6,479 bases of DNA. It comes from an uncultured Methanomassiliicoccaceae archaeon. GTDB taxonomy: Archaea; Thermoplasmatota; Thermoplasmata; Methanomassiliicoccales; Methanomethylophilaceae. The stretch's first letter is position 1, and each line of letters opens with the position of its first letter. The DNA lies in contig CALYUZ010000047.1 in NCBI GenBank assembly GCA_945492685.1, positions 1 to 6,479 of the forward strand. Direction: 5' to 3'. The position numbers and the translations under genes were made by a program. The notes beneath the pieces are model-generated. The model saw only the letters and a program-made list of their open reading frames with translations, had not been told where the DNA came from and searched no databases. Below are positions 1 through 6,299 of this stretch, in pieces.

Positions 1-17
1 ATCGTCCGTGGTAACTT

Positions 18-25
18 GGATATAG
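18..25 (+). promoter_or_regulatory. Candidate TATA box for the MBL-fold gene
   Basis: GGATATAG is centred about 26 bases before ATG48, the archaeal TATA-to-start-site distance. If used, transcription would begin at or next to the start codon (leaderless) and the GGAG at 34-37 would lie outside the mRNA. The motif is short, and upstream sequence is cut by the window edge. Confidence 0.35.
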
Positions 26-47
26 TCATCGACGGAGATCGGACACG

Positions 48-881
48 ATGGGATTCCGCATCACTTTGCTGGGAACCGGCGGTGGAAGGCACACCACCAT
101 GTATCAGGTCAGATCCACGGGCGGTATGCTCATCGAACATGACGGGAAACGTCTGCACGTGGACCCTGGACCAGGGGCCCTGACGAACATGCACAGGATC
201 CATTACGATCCTACCCTCACGGATTCCGTCGTGATATCCCATTGCCATCCCGACCACTATTCCGATGCGGAATCGGTGATCGAGGGGATGACCCGCGGAG
301 GGTGGACCAAGAGGGGACACATCTACGGATCCCCCACTGTGATCGAGGGGGAGGGCAACCTCGGACCCTGTCTCTCACCCTATCACCTGGGTGTGGCCGA
401 TGGATACTCCGTTTTCAGACCGGGGGACATCCTGGACATAGACGGCATGAAGGTGGACATAACCAAGGCAATCCACAGCGACCCCACCAACGTGGGATTC
501 AGATTCCACACGGACCACGGGATCGTGTCATATGTCAGCGACACGGAGTACACGGACGAGATCGCGGACCAATACATCGGTTCACGCGTGCTCATCCTCC
601 CGGTGACGACCCCGATGGGCAACAGGATAAAGTATCATCTGTGCACCGACGATGCCCTCACGTTCATCGACAGGGTGAGACCCGAACTGGCCATATTCAT
701 CCACCTCGGAGTGGTGATCCTCAAAAGGGGAGCGGACTCCCAGGCAGCGATGGTACAGGATGCGACGGGCATCCGCACGATAGCGGGAAGGGACCTGATG
801 GTCCTGGAAGTGGGCGAGGAATTGAGGATATCCGACGCCGAGAGGTTCGACGACGATTGGATACCCCCGTCATCACCCTGA
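48..881 (+). CDS. Metallo-beta-lactamase-fold hydrolase (RNase Z-like metal site, function unknown)
   Basis: This 277-residue protein has the MBL fold of the RNase Z/PhnP type. It starts with the strand-loop ITLLGTGGGR (5-14). The metal motif HCHPDH is at 65-70 (His65, His67, Asp69, His70). Further ligands are expected at His143 (AIHSDPTN), Asp165 (VSDTEY) and His219 (FIHLG), and His197 (YHLCTDDA) matches the extra catalytic histidine of RNase Z. The full dinuclear zinc set therefore appears intact. No long flexible arm for tRNA binding is visible, so true tRNA 3' processing is unlikely; a phosphodiesterase or other hydrolase role is inferred. There is no signal peptide, so it should be cytosolic. 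ATG48 was chosen because it places the first beta strand correctly; GGAG at 34-37 is 10 bases upstream. The 3' end overlaps the convergent gene by 9 bases. The fold is confident, the substrate is not. Confidence 0.9.
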   Translation: MGFRITLLGTGGGRHTTMYQVRSTGGMLIEHDGKRLHVDPGPGALTNMHRIHYDPTLTDSVVISHCHPDHYSDAESVIEGMTRGGWTKRGHIYGSPTVIEGEGNLGPCLSPYHLGVADGYSVFRPGDILDIDGMKVDITKAIHSDPTNVGFRFHTDHGIVSYVSDTEYTDEIADQYIGSRVLILPVTTPMGNRIKYHLCTDDALTFIDRVRPELAIFIHLGVVILKRGADSQAAMVQDATGIRTIAGRDLMVLEVGEELRISDAERFDDDWIPPSSP

Positions 882-1991
882 CACGGGATAGAACCCTGCG
901 TATCCCCAGAACGTCTTCTTGTCCAGGTTGCCGTTCCCGCCGGCAAGGTATCCTACGGGCAGTTGTCCGCGGATGGTCTCCACAGAACGGTACAGGGTGT
1001 CACCGAACACCGGGTTCCCGGAATCATCGAATCCTGTTATCCCGTACGCATAGGAGAGCTTGTAGTAGGAATAATCGACCAGCACCCTCTCCTGGAAATC
1101 ATCGATGACGACACCCGCGAACACATGGCCGGAATGACCGCCCATGGCGGCTTCGTACCCAGCGGCTATGTACAGGGAACAGAGAAGCGCGGATGTATCC
1201 TCACAATCCCCGATACCATGGTAGAGGGTCTCCAGGGGAACGCACCAATACTCGTCGGAACCCCAGACGTAGTAGTCGTAACTCTTACCCGTGACCGAGG
1301 ATGGATACTTGATACCGAGCTGCACGAAACATGCGAGGAAATCAGCATAGTCCTGTCTATCGCCGATATCACCGCCGACACGGATGTACTCGTTCCTGAG
1401 CGAGGATTCCAACGAACGCACGGTGTCATCCAAAACCACCAGTTCGGACAGAGATGTGAACGGCATGTAGGTGTGGGAGGAGATCATCTGTCTGTTCCAT
1501 ACCCTGTTGGAATCGCAGGCATCCATGAAATCCCTCACAGGTATGGAGACGGTGACCGATACGGTCTGCACGGAATCATCCGACCTGTATTTCCAGGAGA
1601 ATGTACGTTCCACATCCCCGGCTATGCGGACCTCGAACTCCTCTTGACCGACCGTTATGACATATCCTCCCGGTGACAGGTCCAGATGGTCGGACGTCAC
1701 ATACTCCCCGCTGTATTCGGTGTAACGGTCCTGCATGAATGTGTGGTACATGTCGAACACATGCCACATCACCGTCTCCCCTGCAGACAGCACGTTCTCC
1801 TCTAGGTCCAATGTGAATCCGTCGGGGATGACATTGTCGAAAGGATAGTCCTCCGGATCGTCGGGGATGATGGGATCGTCGGGGGACGGAGGGGAATCGG
1901 GAACATCGATGACACCGGAACCCAGAAGAGCCGCGATGATCATCAGGATGACCGAAAGGATCGACACTGACATGACGGAACCGCGGCTCAT
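873..1991 (-). CDS. Membrane-anchored transglutaminase-like (papain-fold) protein
   Basis: The protein has 372 residues. A hydrophobic segment at about 8-27 should be an N-terminal anchor or uncleaved signal. A Pro/Asp-rich linker (29-52) and a beta-rich region (about 53-150) follow. The C-terminal half is a transglutaminase-like core: YVWGSDEYW (241-249), then GDCEDTSALLCSLY with nucleophile Cys263, then GHVFAGV with His289. Glu338 in SVETI is the likely third triad residue, because it aligns with CETT in the neighbouring paralog. The catalytic part is predicted to face outside the cell. Family members can be cysteine proteases, peptidases or amide-linking enzymes; the substrate here is unknown. 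The start overlaps the upstream gene in an ATGA and has a strong GGAGGTGA 4 bases upstream, so the two are translationally coupled. The stop is nested in the end of the convergent MBL gene. Confidence 0.85.
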   Translation of the reverse strand: MSRGSVMSVSILSVILMIIAALLGSGVIDVPDSPPSPDDPIIPDDPEDYPFDNVIPDGFTLDLEENVLSAGETVMWHVFDMYHTFMQDRYTEYSGEYVTSDHLDLSPGGYVITVGQEEFEVRIAGDVERTFSWKYRSDDSVQTVSVTVSIPVRDFMDACDSNRVWNRQMISSHTYMPFTSLSELVVLDDTVRSLESSLRNEYIRVGGDIGDRQDYADFLACFVQLGIKYPSSVTGKSYDYYVWGSDEYWCVPLETLYHGIGDCEDTSALLCSLYIAAGYEAAMGGHSGHVFAGVVIDDFQERVLVDYSYYKLSYAYGITGFDDSGNPVFGDTLYRSVETIRGQLPVGYLAGGNGNLDKKTFWGYAGFYPVSG

Positions 1992-3211
1992 CCGGTCACC
2001 TCCGGAGAGAAGACATGATGCGGGATGAATGCGACCTCATCAAGAGATGAAACCTCTCTGTTCGTGCTAGGGGATACGTAACCGACGGGCACGGACTTGG
2101 AGTAGGTGGTCTCACAGAAATATAGATTGCACTCGTGCCCCGGGATCCTCTTGGCCGTGAACACCGTTCCTTGCGGAGGAACCCTCTGACCGAAGCTCTC
2201 CAGTTCCACACCCACCAGCATATGACCGGGGATGGTTGCTATAGCGGAATCATAACCTGCTGCGGAGTATATGGAGCACAGGAGGAACGATGTGTCCTCA
2301 CAATCACCCTGGTTGTGGAACAGGGCCTCCATGGGATATGCCCAGTATTCCTTGGAACCGTACAGGTACAGATCCGCACTGCCATCCTCGTCATCCTCCG
2401 TATACAAGCCGTTGGAATGGATGACCGACGGAGGATAGGTGATGTTGCATTGCACGAAGGATAGGAGGTAATCCGCATACCTCTGATCGCTCAGGGATGC
2501 GCCGTTACCGTACACCTCCCTGTATGCGTCGGCAAGGGCATCCGTCAACCTGAGGATGGATGCATCCACCTGGACGAACCTCGAATCCCCCAATGTGGGC
2601 ATCTGCCAACGGATGGTGTCGGAATCGGAATACCTCAGATACTCATCCAATGTGAACGAGAACTCCAAGGAGAACGTCCTGGCCTCTCCGTCAAGCGTCG
2701 CCGTCCACATGTAGCTGTTCACGATCGTGCCTTTCACGATGAGGGATCCGAATGCTATCGCCTTTCCATCGACCTTGAGCGTCACCAAATACTCCCCCGG
2801 CCCGGGCAACAGGTTACGGCCTTCTACAGGATTGAAACCGCGTTCAACGAAGGAATCGCCGGATGAGACGAGATGTGATGCATGGAGGTCCTTCACATAC
2901 CAAACGGCACCGTCCCCGTCATACACGAGACCGTCTCCGACGATGAGGATGTCGTCACGGACAAGGTCGCCCGTTACGGTCACATTCCCCTGGGTCCTCT
3001 GTGGGACCTCATCGTCGTCATACAGGATGATGCAGGCGGTCACGACGAGTATGGCGACCAGAAGCACGGCGATGATGGGCTTCGACAGATCCCTTGAACG
3101 GACCGTTCCCTTCGGCTGGGACCTGGAGACGGGTGGATCCACGGGTGCACCGCATCCGCTGCAGAACCTCGCCTCAGATGGAAGCTCCCTCCCGCACATG
3201 CGACAGAACAT
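1988..3211 (-). CDS. Zinc-ribbon, transmembrane, transglutaminase-like protein
   Basis: The protein has 407 residues. The N-terminus is a double-CxxC zinc ribbon (Cys3, Cys6, Cys17, Cys20) ending in GAPVDPP. A basic stretch (35-44) precedes one membrane helix at about 45-64, giving a predicted ribbon-inside, remainder-outside topology. A beta-rich region spans about 75-195. The transglutaminase-like core has YLYGSKEYW (282-290), GDCEDTSFLLCSIY with Cys304, PGHMLVGV with His330 and YFCETTY with Glu367 as the probable Cys-His-Glu triad. It is a full-length paralog of the next gene, which it overlaps by 4 bases, but that gene lacks the zinc ribbon. A role as an envelope peptidase or transamidase with a cytosolic sensing or docking head is inferred only. 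ATG3211 is favoured because the ribbon starts immediately after it. No good ribosome-binding site is present; GGAG is 12 bases away. Confidence 0.87.
   Translation of the reverse strand: MFCRMCGRELPSEARFCSGCGAPVDPPVSRSQPKGTVRSRDLSKPIIAVLLVAILVVTACIILYDDDEVPQRTQGNVTVTGDLVRDDILIVGDGLVYDGDGAVWYVKDLHASHLVSSGDSFVERGFNPVEGRNLLPGPGEYLVTLKVDGKAIAFGSLIVKGTIVNSYMWTATLDGEARTFSLEFSFTLDEYLRYSDSDTIRWQMPTLGDSRFVQVDASILRLTDALADAYREVYGNGASLSDQRYADYLLSFVQCNITYPPSVIHSNGLYTEDDEDGSADLYLYGSKEYWAYPMEALFHNQGDCEDTSFLLCSIYSAAGYDSAIATIPGHMLVGVELESFGQRVPPQGTVFTAKRIPGHECNLYFCETTYSKSVPVGYVSPSTNREVSSLDEVAFIPHHVFSPEVTG
1996..2003 (-). promoter_or_regulatory. Strong Shine-Dalgarno site, GGAGGTGA
   Basis: Read on the minus strand, GGAGGTGA lies 4 bases before ATG1991 (core GGAGG 7 bases away). 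It complements the usual archaeal 16S rRNA 3' end over eight bases. It sits inside the 3' end of the upstream coding region and settles the start of the 372-residue protein, marking it as an internal operon gene. Confidence 0.8.
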
Positions 3212-3231
3212 GGGACTCGATGACTCCGCGC

Positions 3232-3241
3232 ATTCTTAACG
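3232..3241 (-). promoter_or_regulatory. Possible weak TATA box before the zinc-ribbon gene
   Basis: On the minus strand CGTTAAGAAT is centred about 25 bases before ATG3211, inside the 45-base gap after the SIMPL stop. It would allow a second, leaderless transcript for the two transglutaminase-like genes. The match is weak, so read-through from the SIMPL gene is equally possible. Confidence 0.25.
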
Positions 3242-3256
3242 GTGATGGCCGGACAC

Positions 3257-3898
3257 TCAGAGGATCTCCCACTCGATAACGACCTCGTCCGTGAACTCCA
3301 GCTTCTCCGGGACCATGTCCCCGGAACCGTTCACCGACCTGTCGCACATCATGACAGCCCTCCTCCCGTCCTCCCCGTAACGGATCGAGACGATGTCTCC
3401 GAGACCGACACCCGCCGCCGAAGCGATCTGTCCTGCCTTGCATACGGCATCGGAGACCGCCATCCTGCGTGCATCCTCTTCCGTATGGGAGGGGTCCGCC
3501 AACATGTACTCCATCGAGAACCTGGGACATCCATCGCCGGAGAGGGCCCCCAGGATCCTGTCCACGGTACCGGGATCGCAACCGACCTCCATCCTCAGGA
3601 AATGGATGTACTCGAATCCCGTCAGAACCTGTCTGCGGCGGTCGCCGCCCTCATACTCGTAATGGGGCCTCACTGAAACGGAGATGGACCTGAGAGTCTC
3701 GGAATCGAACCCCGATTCCATCAGTCTCTTCCTCAGAGGGGATACGCATGAAATCGACCTATCCACGGCCTCGTCATATGTAGGACAGACCTCCTGCACG
3801 GCACCATCGATCCTGACCATGTCGGGCCTCACGAAGATCTTTCCCTCACCCTTGACCGTTATCTTCCTTTCCATGATGGGACCAATGTTCATGGACAC
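3257..3898 (-). CDS. SIMPL-domain (DUF541) protein, cytosolic
   Basis: The 213-residue protein fits the SIMPL/DUF541 family end to end. It opens with ITVKGEGKIFVRPD (13-26), has VQEVCPTYDEAV in the first helix region (34-45), the strand SVSVRPHYEYEGG (73-85), LTGFEYIHFLRMEV (92-105), the DRILGALSGDG helix (113-123) and an ARRMAVSDAVCKAGQIASAAG helix (143-163). The closing strands KLEFTDEVVIEWEI are also typical. Many family members are secreted or membrane-linked; this one has no signal peptide or membrane segment, so it is predicted to be cytosolic. The biochemical role of the family is poorly known. The start is GTG at 3898, favoured by GGAGAGG 5 bases upstream; in-frame ATGs at 3892 and 3874 are alternatives and would shorten it by 2 or 8 residues. 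It precedes the zinc-ribbon gene by 45 bases on the same strand. Confidence 0.85.
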   Translation of the reverse strand: MSMNIGPIMERKITVKGEGKIFVRPDMVRIDGAVQEVCPTYDEAVDRSISCVSPLRKRLMESGFDSETLRSISVSVRPHYEYEGGDRRRQVLTGFEYIHFLRMEVGCDPGTVDRILGALSGDGCPRFSMEYMLADPSHTEEDARRMAVSDAVCKAGQIASAAGVGLGDIVSIRYGEDGRRAVMMCDRSVNGSGDMVPEKLEFTDEVVIEWEIL

Positions 3899-3903
3899 AT
3901 AAT

Positions 3904-3910
3904 CCTCTCC
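3904..3910 (-). promoter_or_regulatory. Ribosome-binding site supporting a GTG start
   Basis: Minus-strand GGAGAGG is followed by ATTAT and then GTG3898. Its GGAG is 8 bases from the GTG, against 14 from the next ATG, so it favours the GTG start of the SIMPL gene. Confidence 0.6.
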
Positions 3911-3946
3911 ATGGGATGATCATCAAATTCGCTGAAACTGTAGAGA

Positions 3947-3958
3947 AGTTACACAACT
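3947..3958. repeat. Short inverted repeat AGTT-ACAC-AACT in the divergent promoter region
   Basis: Two perfect 4-base arms surround ACAC between the SIMPL gene and the catalase gene. It lies upstream of the candidate catalase TATA box and next to the candidate SIMPL TATA box, a reasonable place for an operator. The arms are short, so chance is not excluded. A perfect palindrome GATGATCATC lies nearby at 3915-3924, in the SIMPL leader. Confidence 0.2.
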
Positions 3959-3967
3959 AACTATACT
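3957..3967 (-). promoter_or_regulatory. Candidate TATA box for the SIMPL gene
   Basis: Minus-strand GAGTATAGTTA would start transcription near 3938 and give a leader of about 40 bases that contains the GGAGAGG. This is a position-based guess. Confidence 0.25.
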
Positions 3968-3985
3968 CGACGTCATTATGTCAGC

Positions 3986-3993
3986 TTTATCTA
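3986..3993 (+). promoter_or_regulatory. Candidate TATA box for the catalase gene
   Basis: TTTATCTA is centred about 26 bases before ATG4016, so transcription should start within a few bases of the start codon. The start codon has no Shine-Dalgarno sequence (CGTGAAAC precedes it), which fits a leaderless mRNA. Confidence 0.45.
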
Positions 3994-4015
3994 CCGACGA
4001 AATGATTCGTGAAAC

Positions 4016-5524
4016 ATGGTCGACAACACCAATCTCACCACGAAGGGCGGGTCACCCGTACCCGATACCAACAACTCCCTCACGGCAGGGAAACGTGGGC
4101 CCATGATGCTCCAGGACGTCTGGTTCCTGGAGAAGCTCGGTCACTTCGACAGGGAGGTCATCCCCGAGAGACGCATGCACGCAAAGGGCTCCGGTGCGTT
4201 CGGTAAGTTCACCGTGACGCATGACATCACACGCTACACCAAGGCGAAACTCTTCTCCGAGGTAGGAAAGGAGACCCCTGTCTTCGTCAGGTTCTCCACC
4301 GTCGCAGGGGAGAGAGGAGCCGCTGACGCCGAACGTGACATCAGAGGATTCGCCGTCAAATTCTACACCGAGGAGGGTAACTGGGACCTGGTCGGAAACA
4401 ACACCCCCGTGTTCTTCATCAGGGATGCACTCAGGTTCCCCGACCTCAACCACGCCGTCAAGAGGGACCCCAAGACCAACATGCGCTCCGCCCAGAACAA
4501 CTGGGACTTCTGGACCATGATCCCCGAGGCACTCCACCAGGTCACCATCGTCATGTCCGACCGCGGTATCCCATACTCCTACAGGTACATGCACGGATTC
4601 GGAAGCCACACCTACAGCATGATCAACGCCGAGGGTGAGCGCGTATGGGTCAAATACCACTGGGTCTGCCAGCAGGGAATCAAGAACCTCTCGGATCAGG
4701 AGGCCGAGGAACTCATCGGAAAGGACAGGGAGAGCAGCCAGCACGACCTGTTCGATGCCATCGAGCGCGGCGAATATCCCAAGTGGACCCTGAAGATCCA
4801 GGTCATGACCGAGGAACAGGCCCGCAACTACCACGAGAACCCCTTCGACATCACGAAGGTCTGGAAACACGGAGACTTCCCACTGATCGAGGTCGGAGAG
4901 CTCGAACTGAACAGGAACCCCGAGAACTACTTCGCCGATGTCGAACAGGCCGCATTCGCCCCCACCAACCTGGTTCCCGGTCTCGGACTCTCGCCCGACA
5001 AGCTGCTCCAGGGAAGGATCTTCGCATACGGTGATGCACAGAGGTACAGGCTCGGTGTGAACCACAACCTCATCCCCGTCAACGCACCCAAGTGCCCCGT
5101 GAACTCCTACCACCGTGACGGTGCAATGAGGGTCGACGGGAACTACGGATCCCGCAAATCCTATATCCCCAACAGCTACGGCGAGTGGAAGGAGAACGGG
5201 ACCGAGGAGCCCCCTCTCCCCATGGAGGGCGACATCTTCCGCTACGACCCCGGAGAGGACAAGGATGACGATGTCTTCTACCAGGTAGGAGACCTCTACA
5301 GGCTGCTGAAGGAGGATAAGAAACAGCTCCTGATCGAGAACACCGCCAGGAACATCGCACCCGTCACTGAGAACATCAAGTACCGCCACGCGGTCCACTG
5401 CTACAAGGCCGATAAGGATTATGGATTCCGCATCGCCGATGCACTGTCCCTGGACAGGGCAAAGGTCGAGGAGCTCGCAAAGCTCAGCGAATCCGATCTC
5501 CAGAAAGCCACCTGGTCATCCTGA
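4016..5524 (+). CDS. katA: Monofunctional haem catalase, small-subunit (clade 3) type
   Basis: This 502-residue enzyme converts hydrogen peroxide to water and oxygen. Conserved landmarks keep the spacing of beef liver catalase with a constant offset of 19: distal His55 in [12 protein letters not shown], Asn128 in [11 protein letters not shown], and proximal Tyr338 with Arg334 in [15 protein letters not shown]. Other family blocks include [20 protein letters not shown] (91-110), [10 protein letters not shown] (134-143) and [13 protein letters not shown] (189-201). Length is normal for the small-subunit class and no C-terminal flavodoxin-like domain is present. It should be cytosolic; no signal peptide is seen. 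ATG4016 fits the normal N-terminus. Codons ending in C are very strongly favoured, suggesting high expression. No haem-synthesis gene is nearby, so the source of haem is open. In methanogens catalase is patchily distributed and probably acquired by transfer. The 3' end overlaps the convergent gene by 9 bases. Confidence 0.97.
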   Translation: MVDNTNLTTKGGSPVPDTNNSLTAGKRGPMMLQDVWFLEKLGHFDREVIPERRMHAKGSGAFGKFTVTHDITRYTKAKLFSEVGKETPVFVRFSTVAGERGAADAERDIRGFAVKFYTEEGNWDLVGNNTPVFFIRDALRFPDLNHAVKRDPKTNMRSAQNNWDFWTMIPEALHQVTIVMSDRGIPYSYRYMHGFGSHTYSMINAEGERVWVKYHWVCQQGIKNLSDQEAEELIGKDRESSQHDLFDAIERGEYPKWTLKIQVMTEEQARNYHENPFDITKVWKHGDFPLIEVGELELNRNPENYFADVEQAAFAPTNLVPGLGLSPDKLLQGRIFAYGDAQRYRLGVNHNLIPVNAPKCPVNSYHRDGAMRVDGNYGSRKSYIPNSYGEWKENGTEEPPLPMEGDIFRYDPGEDKDDDVFYQVGDLYRLLKEDKKQLLIENTARNIAPVTENIKYRHAVHCYKADKDYGFRIADALSLDRAKVEELAKLSESDLQKATWSS

Positions 5525-6094
5525 CCTTGAAACGAGCCCTGTGGGCTCACCTTCCGTCCGGGGATCCCCCTCGGACGGTTCACTTCTCATGAACGATTCG
5601 GAGAACAGGATTAGTTCCCCCTCCTCCACGGATTCCGCCTCACGGAAGCGGGACCTGTCCAGGACCTCTATGTAATACGGCCTCAGATCGGAAACGGCGG
5701 TAACACGCATCCCCATATCCGATCTGGAGACCTTCGCCCAGCGGAAACCGTCGGTGGCCACACCCACCCTCGATCCATCGGTACGCATTGCGGTCATCAC
5801 CCTCGAGGATGCATGGGAAAGCGGACTGTTCATCGGAGATACGGCCATGGCCAGACCCGGGACACAACCGTCCGCCACATCGTACGAGGATATCCTCCCA
5901 TAGCCGAGATTCTCCATCATCGGCACGACCAGTACACGCAGCGTGAGATACAACGGATCCTCGCCGGAGCGTATGTCCTTGTATGATGGAGCATGACTTC
6001 CCGAGATGACCCTGCCGGCCTTCCTGTGACCGAGACACCTGTCCAATTCGGAAAGGGCACATTCCATGGCGTTCCTGAGGATCTCGGGCTTCAT
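5516..6094 (-). CDS. Uncharacterised protein, possible degenerate HSDR_N/PD-(D/E)XK-like fold
   Basis: I do not recognise a firm family. The 192-residue protein (from ATG6094) has a helical N-terminus, a hydrophobic strand [21 protein letters not shown] (51-71), then [41 protein letters not shown] (99-122) and [21 protein letters not shown]. The run 'ENLGYG ... ADG ... [11 protein letters not shown]' recalls the N-terminal domain of type I restriction R subunits (LGY, aDyal, gvvTNG..W), but the expected E-x-K strand is replaced by AMAVSP, so nuclease activity is unlikely if the likeness is real. No signal peptide or membrane helix is evident. An in-frame TTG at 6115 would add 7 residues, but it sits against a TATA box that is correctly spaced for ATG6094, so the ATG is preferred. 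The C-terminal tail is acidic and Ser/Gly-rich. Confidence 0.7.
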   Translation of the reverse strand: MKPEILRNAMECALSELDRCLGHRKAGRVISGSHAPSYKDIRSGEDPLYLTLRVLVVPMMENLGYGRISSYDVADGCVPGLAMAVSPMNSPLSHASSRVMTAMRTDGSRVGVATDGFRWAKVSRSDMGMRVTAVSDLRPYYIEVLDRSRFREAESVEEGELILFSESFMRSEPSEGDPRTEGEPTGLVSRSG

Positions 6095-6115
6095 GGATGT
6101 TCGACGGGAGAACAA

Positions 6116-6123
6116 CTTATAGG
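6116..6123 (-). promoter_or_regulatory. TATA box for the uncharacterised gene
   Basis: Minus-strand CCTATAAG has its TATA centred about 26 bases before ATG6094. No Shine-Dalgarno sequence lies between box and ATG, so a leaderless mRNA beginning at the ATG is inferred. This also argues against the upstream TTG start at 6115. Confidence 0.5.
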
Positions 6124-6140
6124 CGTGACACCGACGGATG

Positions 6141-6156
6141 ACCGAAAATACCGAAA
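6141..6156. repeat. Short direct repeat ACCGAAA x2, 9-base period
   Basis: ACCGAAA occurs at 6141-6147 and 6150-6156 in the 73-base gap between the uncharacterised gene and tRNA-Pro, upstream of the TATA box at 6116-6123. It could be a tandem regulator site or chance. No coding region is seen in this gap. Confidence 0.2.
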
Positions 6157-6188
6157 GTGGAACGGATACGGGTGATCGAAGAACGGAG

Positions 6189-6264
6189 TGGTGGGCCCGC
6201 CCAGATTTGAACTGGAGTTACGTGCACCCCAAGCACGAAGGATACCAAGCTACCCCACGGGCCC
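6189..6264 (-). tRNA. tRNA-Pro, anticodon GGG, CCA encoded
   Basis: On the minus strand the gene folds as a full cloverleaf. The acceptor GGGCCCG (6264-6258) pairs with CGGGCCC (6199-6193). The D arm GGGT-AGCTTGGTA has the conserved A14 and GG. The anticodon stem CGTGC/GCACG is perfect and encloses loop TTGGGGT, with anticodon GGG at 6230-6228 reading CCC and CCU. The T arm TCCAG/CTGGG holds loop TTCAAAT. The discriminator is A at 6192, and CCA is present in the DNA at 6191-6189. No intron is present. It lies downstream of rpoN on the same strand but has its own promoter-like sequence. Confidence 0.95.
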
Positions 6265-6290
6265 ATGTAAAGCAGGGGAATAAGTTTTCA

Positions 6291-6299
6291 TTTAAAAAG
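6291..6299 (-). promoter_or_regulatory. Candidate TATA box for tRNA-Pro
   Basis: Minus-strand CTTTTTAAA lies 27-35 bases upstream of the tRNA 5' end, right for initiation a few bases before the mature tRNA. The same T-run may act as the U-tract that ends the rpoN transcript. Confidence 0.45.

Noticed and set aside
242..1108. A 288-codon forward frame across the MBL gene end and into the reverse cluster
   Set aside because: Its translation is Arg/His/Pro/Gly-rich low-complexity sequence typical of an out-of-frame shadow, and it overlaps two well-supported genes.
963..1676. A 237-codon forward frame opposite the 372-residue transglutaminase-like gene
   Set aside because: The reverse-strand gene has a clear catalytic core, a membrane anchor and a strong ribosome-binding site. 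The forward frame has none of these.
873..3211. Idea that the two transglutaminase-like genes are one gene split by a frameshift
   Set aside because: Each has its own membrane anchor and full catalytic core, and the downstream one has its own perfect ribosome-binding site, so they are a duplicated pair.
2727..3239. A 170-codon forward frame opposite the zinc-ribbon gene
   Set aside because: The composition is Ser/Thr/Pro/Arg-rich, without motifs, and it lies antisense to a gene with intact zinc ribbon and membrane helix.
4052..5398. A 448-codon open frame antisense to the catalase
   Set aside because: It mirrors the C-ending codon bias of the catalase, which removes stops from that antisense frame. 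The translation is a Val/Asp/Gly-rich string with no domain pattern, and the catalase on the other strand is certain.
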